From assembly GCA_004151065.3 (NCBI GenBank), contig NWUY0300022559.1, positions 16,586-39,633 on the forward strand: 23,048 nt of DNA, given 5' to 3'. The notes beneath the pieces are model-generated. The model was not told where the DNA came from. It searched no databases and saw only the letters and a list, made by a program, of their open reading frames with translations. A program made the position numbers and the translations under genes. Each line of letters begins with the position of its first letter. Positions within the stretch are counted from its first letter, which is position 1. Source of the stretch: Larix sibirica. Taxonomy: Eukaryota > Streptophyta > Pinopsida > Pinales > Pinaceae. Below are positions 18,561 to 23,048 of the stretch, piece by piece.

Positions 18561-18699
18561 TAGCTAAACTTCATCAAGAGTCACCTCCATGTCTACTTGC
18601 ATTACCTCTTCTTCCGAAAAGAAATGAGGAATATTTTGGATCACCTTCAGTTGATCAACAAGATTTACCCGCTTAGGATCCCTTAATATCTTAAAGAAA

Positions 18700-19221
18700 A
18701 AAGAGACTTGTTTATTTTCCAAATTCTTTTACAAGTGTAAAGAAGACAAATCATGATCCTTTATGTCCCAAATTGAATTTAAGTTTCATCTGTAGCTAGC
18801 AAATTTATGAAAAGACTTAGTGTTAGAATCACCATGGCTAAGCCATATAGCCCGGCTCTGGAGATGCCACGTCTGCTCCTGAAAATTTTAGCAGTTGTCC
18901 TTTCCTATATTCTAATTCCAACAACCTGCATGTGTCCTCCTTTCATAAAATCCCAGAAGAGTTACTAGAGAAAATATCATCTATTGACACCTCCACTCTT
19001 CCCAATTCCTCATTTTGATCCTTCTTCTTTTTTGATTCCCACTCAATCACTTTCCTCTTTAAACCCTTGAGTTTTCTATACAATTTATCCATGGCGGGGC
19101 AAACAATGCCCTCAGAAAAACCAGGCCAAAAATCCTTAACCAGAGAGGTGAAAGAAGGATCTTTGAGCCAAGCATGATTGAACTTGAAGGGAAAATGAAA
19201 ACGAGAAGCCTCCCAATCCAA
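18700..19221 (-). pseudogene. LINE ORF2 linker between endonuclease and RT
   Basis: At 18943-19221 the frame reads RFHFPFKFNHAWLKDPSF, then LVKDFWPGF and KKKKDQNEELGRVEVSIDD. The FRF-x-x-W-L-x-x-P-x-F pattern followed by a Lys/Glu-rich helix is the usual plant LINE linker after the endonuclease. Beyond 18940 the frame is broken by several stops. It is a structural part of ORF2 without known catalytic role. Confidence 0.75.
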
Positions 19222-19913
19222 CCAAAGACAAATAGGAGTATGATCAAATATGCCTGAATGTATGAGCTAAGATCGAAACCTACACACAGCTTCTGCAAGA
19301 GATTCAGAGATAAAAAAAATGATCAAGTCTCTTTGACATACTGTTCGAACCCGTCCTACCATTCCTCCATGTCGGAGCCCGAGGGGAAGGTTAAACATCA
19401 ATCAAGTTGGAACCACAAAATAATTACCTGAGATAACCCTCCAAGGGATCCCGATGAGATGAATTTCCCCAAATCTCATAAGCAGCCATCGTGAGGTTCA
19501 AATCCCCACCCAAAATCAGGGAGTCCGCCGACAAAACACCACTGAGCTCCACCTTGTCCCAGAAAGACTCTTGGTCTGTATAGGGAGTGTACACATTCAT
19601 AATTTTTATAGGATGCTTAAAACCTATCAAGGTTCCTTCGAGCAAAATACCAGCCTCCAAAGAGAAATCCCTGATGTGAGCTTTAAGTGGGTTCCAAATA
19701 ACCAACAAACCACCAGATAGCCCCAAAAAGTCCAAACCAAAACACTCCCATCCTGGAAAAAATTTCAAAAAATAATCAATGGCCTTCTCACTACTGCTCA
19801 TAGTTTCCTAAACCGTAAGCAGGTCAACACCAGAACAGGAAAAAAAGACGTTTCAGGGAATTCAATTTGGTCCTTCCCCCAAGACCACAAATATTATAAG
19901 AAAGTAAGATCAT
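19222..19913 (-). pseudogene. LINE ORF2 endonuclease domain
   Basis: ORF2 starts at ATG 19911-19913 with MILLSYNICGLGGRTK, carrying the Asn of the apurinic-endonuclease SxN-x-RG motif. A frameshift within a T run near 19845 follows. Then come LLTV-stop-ETM with the metal-binding Glu, GLSGGLLVIWNP, IKIMNVYTPY, LILGGDLNLTM with the catalytic Asp and Asn, and FDHTPICLW with the Asp-His pair near 19222-19250. All main motifs of the EEP endonuclease, which nicks target DNA to prime reverse transcription, are still visible. A further frameshift near 19424 separates the last motif. Confidence 0.87.
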
Positions 19914-21960
19914 TGAGAACCCAAAACAGGGGACATCCTAGCTCTAAGGACCCCAAAAGATACTCCCTCATTAAGTCGGGCAGACAATGGTACATAATAC
20001 CCCAAACCCCCTCCTAACCTGGAAATATCCTTCTTATTCATATTCCTCCTAATGGTTACATTTTCACAACAAATTGAAGCACAACGATCCACCTCCTCCC
20101 TCGTGGGTTTGTCCGAGTAAATCAAAATCGGAGTTTGAGTAAGAACCTCCTTGTACGACATTCCAATTGACTGGAGAACCCCACTGTTAAAAGAAATGGC
20201 TACCAGAGGAGATTCTGACAAAGGGTCTTCCAGGGCATTCCCCTTCAAAGATGGAAAATTCCTTAAAGAGGAGACAAAGTCCCCAGTATTTGATGCCTCC
20301 TTAGAAGCACCCAAAAAAATATTATCTAAGCCTCCCAAAGAAACACCAACCGCTACAGAAGGCACAAACGCATCAGGCTCTACCAACACCAAACCACTAG
20401 ACCCCATCTCTCCACTGACACCGCAAGAGCCGGACACCGGAAGAAAAAACAACTCAACTAGAGGAATCAAGTTGTGAGAACCCTCACCAATACCTCCTTT
20501 AGAATCCAAGGTAATAGGCCCCCCAAAAGGGGATTCCTCGACACGTTGAACCAAGAAAGAAGAGTTCACATCCACCCTATCTCTAGAAGAAAACCCACCA
20601 TTTGATGTTGAGCCCAAGGCCAAATTTAGCTCCTCATTATACAAGGAATCATAAAAAAATTGGGAAGAAAAGCTTCAACTTACCAAGAAAGGTTGAGGGG
20701 TCAGAATCCAAAGAATCCAGATTGTTGTTTAAGACCAGTGGCACCACCAACTCATCATCATATTTACAATCGAACAAAAAAGGAATACCTCTCATCCTCC
20801 AACCAAGAATCCTCACGAAGACCAATAGTTGAATTAGGAGAAGGGGCATCCCTAAATCCAGAAAACCCTGGGCACTTTCCCTTCAGGTGCCCAGTCCTTT
20901 TGCACTAGAAGCAATGAAATGAGATAATAAAGCATCTGATGAAAAACCATATCTCCCCAATTGATGACAATTTCTGCTGGAAAACCATGTGAGATATGAA
21001 CCTCTACCAGAATAGAAGCTACTCTTTTATCCATTCCAAACAGCATAGCATCCCCCATAAAATAAAATGCCCCACAACATCACCCACTGATTCCAAAACT
21101 GGTCGAGTCCATAGCTGAAGGGGGAAGTCCGGCAACTGAAGCCACAAATGTCGCTTTGATAATTTTTCTTTCTCCAGGTTAAAATCAATGTGCCAGTAGT
21201 CTTGAACCAAGGAACCTCTACCAAACACCCAAGGCTTCCCCATAATGAAATCTTCATTTTCCTCTGCCAGAAAATGGAACACGAACCACTCATTTACCAA
21301 GGCATGCATTTTAGGGATGTAGTCGATAACCGACTGCTAGTTCTTCTTAACCCATTGAAGCAGGGTCGTCCTGGACATGGAAGAGTTCTCCATTCTACCA
21401 ATGAGGACCCTTTTAGTCATATTAACAACTCGGCTCAAGTTAATGTCCTTACCAATAGTCATAAGTATGGGGTTCTTCCAAGCCCATAGAGAAACCCTTT
21501 CTCTTCTAGCCCTAGAATGTGAGCCCGTTAGGAGCTTCGGGCCACCATTGTTCGAAGAGCCCGAATATACAACTACTGGTTTATCACCCGAAGAAGCGAA
21601 CCCCCTTTGGTATTGTTGTTCAACTGGGGCCTCCACATCCAGAAATTCAGAACTAGAGAAAACGACACCTTTGACAAAGTAGAGGGGCACCCTAGAAACC
21701 TCATCCAAACCAGTCTCCACAAAAGAGAGGTGAGAAAAATTCTTCAAAAACCGAGGACTGGGGCACCCAGAAGAAAAAGGAGGACTCTCAACCGAGGCAT
21801 CCAACTAATGATCGTCCATTGAACGGGATCGAGAACAGGAGTTGCCACCCGCGATCGGAGTAACCAGTACCCGACAGCGACCCCTCATTTCCATTTCATG
21901 GCGAAATATACTTTCCATAATTTCCTCCTCATGCCAATAGTCAACCAAATCCTCTTCCAT
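19910..21960 (-). pseudogene. LINE ORF1 (DUF4283 and zinc knuckle)
   Basis: The likely start is the ATG at 21958-21960 (MEEDLVDYWHEEE), although the frame is open upstream to 22095. At 21019-21309 the protein reads LVNEWFVFHFLAEENEDFIM, KPWVFGRGSLV and RHLWLQLPDFPLQLW. This is DUF4283, the RNA-binding domain of plant LINE ORF1 and related proteins. A shifted frame continues it (KRVASILVEVHISHGFP). A zinc knuckle follows at 20872-20913, then a 244-codon low-complexity Ser/Gly/Pro-rich tail ending at 19910. ORF1 proteins coat the LINE RNA. Stops occur near 21805 and 21310, and about three frameshifts are needed. The final stop overlaps the ORF2 start. Confidence 0.82.
20872..20913 (-). pseudogene. 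ORF1 CCHC zinc knuckle with internal stop
   Basis: The minus strand encodes C-F-stop-C-K-R-T-G-H-L-K-G-K-C-P, which is CX2CX4HX4C with perfect spacing. All four metal ligands are kept; a TAG replaces the residue just before the second Cys. The frame differs from the ORF1 tail that follows. Confidence 0.85.
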
Positions 21961-22238
21961 GATACTAGACAGAAAACCACCACTGCCCAAAACAACCGCC
22001 AAGAAAAGAGCAAAAAACCCGGATACAGACCAGAGAAATGGTCGGAACCCTAAAGACCCCAAAAAAGGACAGCAGACCCTCAAAACGGTTTTCAAAAGAC
22101 GACAAAAGCATACAAAAGCACAGAGGATCCACGAAGACCGCTCAGAGACACCAAGGCCGAAACTGACAAACCCTCACCAATCCGACCTGCATGCTTCGAC
22201 CATTATAGATAGCGCTCCATCGTCTAAAGACGGATTTC

Positions 22239-22394
22239 ATCAAACAAGTATTTATAGTGTGCGGCATTTAAACTACTTTATTAATCAATGGCAATTACCA
22301 ATGTTAAAGACTAGTCAACAAAACAATAATGAAAACTATTTCTTTGATGAGTGATATTATTATACTCTCTATATCAAACAAGTATTTATAGTGT
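22239..22394. repeat. 22-nt perfect direct repeat just upstream of the LINE
   Basis: The same 22 bases (starting ATCAAACAAGTATT, ending TAGTGT) lie at 22239-22260 and 22373-22394, with 112 bp between them. The first copy begins about where LINE homology ends. The intervening DNA has no A-tail, inverted termini or pol III boxes that I can see. Confidence 0.85.
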
Positions 22395-23048
22395 AGCAAC
22401 TACATGCCCAAACACTTCGTCCATCAATGTCCATCCAACGAATATATTGTAATTTTGTTTCATATCAAAGGTTTTAATATCTTCATATTAAGGGCTAAAT
22501 TATAAAGAAAATAATTATAATTATATTATATATAGTTTGTGTTAAACATTTAAATTATTTTTTTCAACGGAAAAAAACATAATATTGGTATTCATAAGGT
22601 GAATCAAATAGTACAAAAAGATTAACTCGATGAAAACGACTTAAAGACATTACAAGTCATACATTGACATTCTCATATCCTCCTAGTCATTATCACATCT
22701 TGATGTTCCAAAAACTTTAAAAAGCTACAACATTATGGACGAGCAACAATAATCAAATCATCATAATAAACATTTAAATTATATTTATAAATAATAATCT
22801 ATATTATTTAATTTGTGTTAAACAATTATATTATATTAACAAAATTTAATTATAAATAATATGTAACGAATTAAAATATTAATACTTTTATATTTCATAA
22901 ATATATTTTTTTCACAAGCTATTTAGACATTGTAGTTAATATATTATTTATAAAAAACTTGTTATAAAATATTGGACGTTATAAAATGTAAACAAGTGAA
23001 AATAGCAGCAAAGTTGCTTATATCTGCCATTTAAAAATAGTTTATAAG
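22395..23048. other. AT-rich non-coding DNA
   Basis: No open frame of note is present. The stretch is strongly AT-rich with short recurring phrases such as TTTGTGTTAAACA followed by an AT-rich run (near 22537 and 22812). I see no genes or element termini. Confidence 0.6.

Larger units (their letters stand above)
16868..22240 (-). mobile_element. L1-type plant LINE, nearly full length, 3' end missing
   Basis: On the minus strand the order is 5' leader (about 22240-21961), ORF1 with DUF4283 and zinc knuckle, ORF2 with AP-type endonuclease and reverse transcriptase. This is the standard plan of plant L1 elements. The copy has many stops and frameshifts. Unusually for a LINE, the 5' part is kept while the 3' end is absent: there is no poly(T) on the plus strand at the left junction and no complete C-terminal zf-RVT domain. 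The left junction falls inside the coiled-coil ORF. Confidence 0.85.

Noticed and set aside
20151-20477. 108-codon plus-strand open frame
   Set aside because: Antisense shadow of the ORF1 low-complexity tail.
22239-22260. 22-nt repeat as the target-site duplication of the LINE
   Set aside because: Both copies lie on the same (5') side of the LINE; a LINE duplication would place one copy at the 3' end near 16870, where I do not find it.
21959-22354. 131-codon plus-strand open frame, Lys/Pro-rich
   Set aside because: It is antisense to the LINE ORF1 start and 5' leader; the low-complexity composition mirrors the opposite strand.
1-23048. CRISPR arrays, bacterial operons, or an intact cellular gene
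   Set aside because: No regular short repeats with unique spacers, no ribosome-binding-site spaced genes, and all recognisable coding matches eukaryotic retroelements.

Overview
The window reads as plant nuclear DNA, most likely from a large repeat-rich genome such as a conifer (the conifer assignment is inference). It holds no intact host gene and no tRNA, rRNA or CRISPR feature that I can support. It is a mosaic of old, nested retroelements whose reading frames carry many stop codons and some frameshifts.

Layout, left to right. (1) 1-2692, minus strand: the 5' part of a Ty1/copia element running off the left edge, with a clean 448-bp 5' LTR, a primer binding site touching the LTR, a Gag with a decayed zinc knuckle, an aspartic protease motif, a GAG-pre-integrase domain and part of the integrase. 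(2) About 2693-5030, plus strand: a heavily mutated Ty3/gypsy gag-protease remnant, apparently the target of the copia insertion. (3) About 5030-8050: no recognisable gene; it holds a G-quadruplex-like motif and an LTR-like terminus. (4) About 8050-8172, minus strand: a probable SINE remnant with an A-tail, overlapped by a 16-nt direct repeat flanking an 86-bp segment. (5) About 8743-10590, minus strand: one long reading frame of unknown family kept in register over 1.8 kb but broken by nonsense codons. (6) About 10600-12220: AT-rich, with a 26-nt direct repeat and a short minisatellite. (7) 12226-13770, plus strand: 3' part of a Ty3/gypsy pol (end of RNase H, integrase zinc finger, complete DD35E core, C-terminal domain). 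(8) 14537 to about 16860, plus strand: a second unknown protein remnant ending in a coiled coil, placed where some plant gypsy elements carry an extra ORF after integrase. (9) About 16870-22240, minus strand: a nearly full-length L1-type plant LINE (ORF1 with DUF4283 and zinc knuckle; ORF2 with endonuclease and reverse transcriptase) lacking its 3' end. (10) 22240-23048: AT-rich DNA with a 22-nt direct repeat and no coding signal.

Nothing here looks able to move: every protein frame is broken, though several catalytic signatures remain legible. The most open question is the pair of unrecognised proteins (5 and 8), which may belong to one family of retroelement-associated accessory ORFs.
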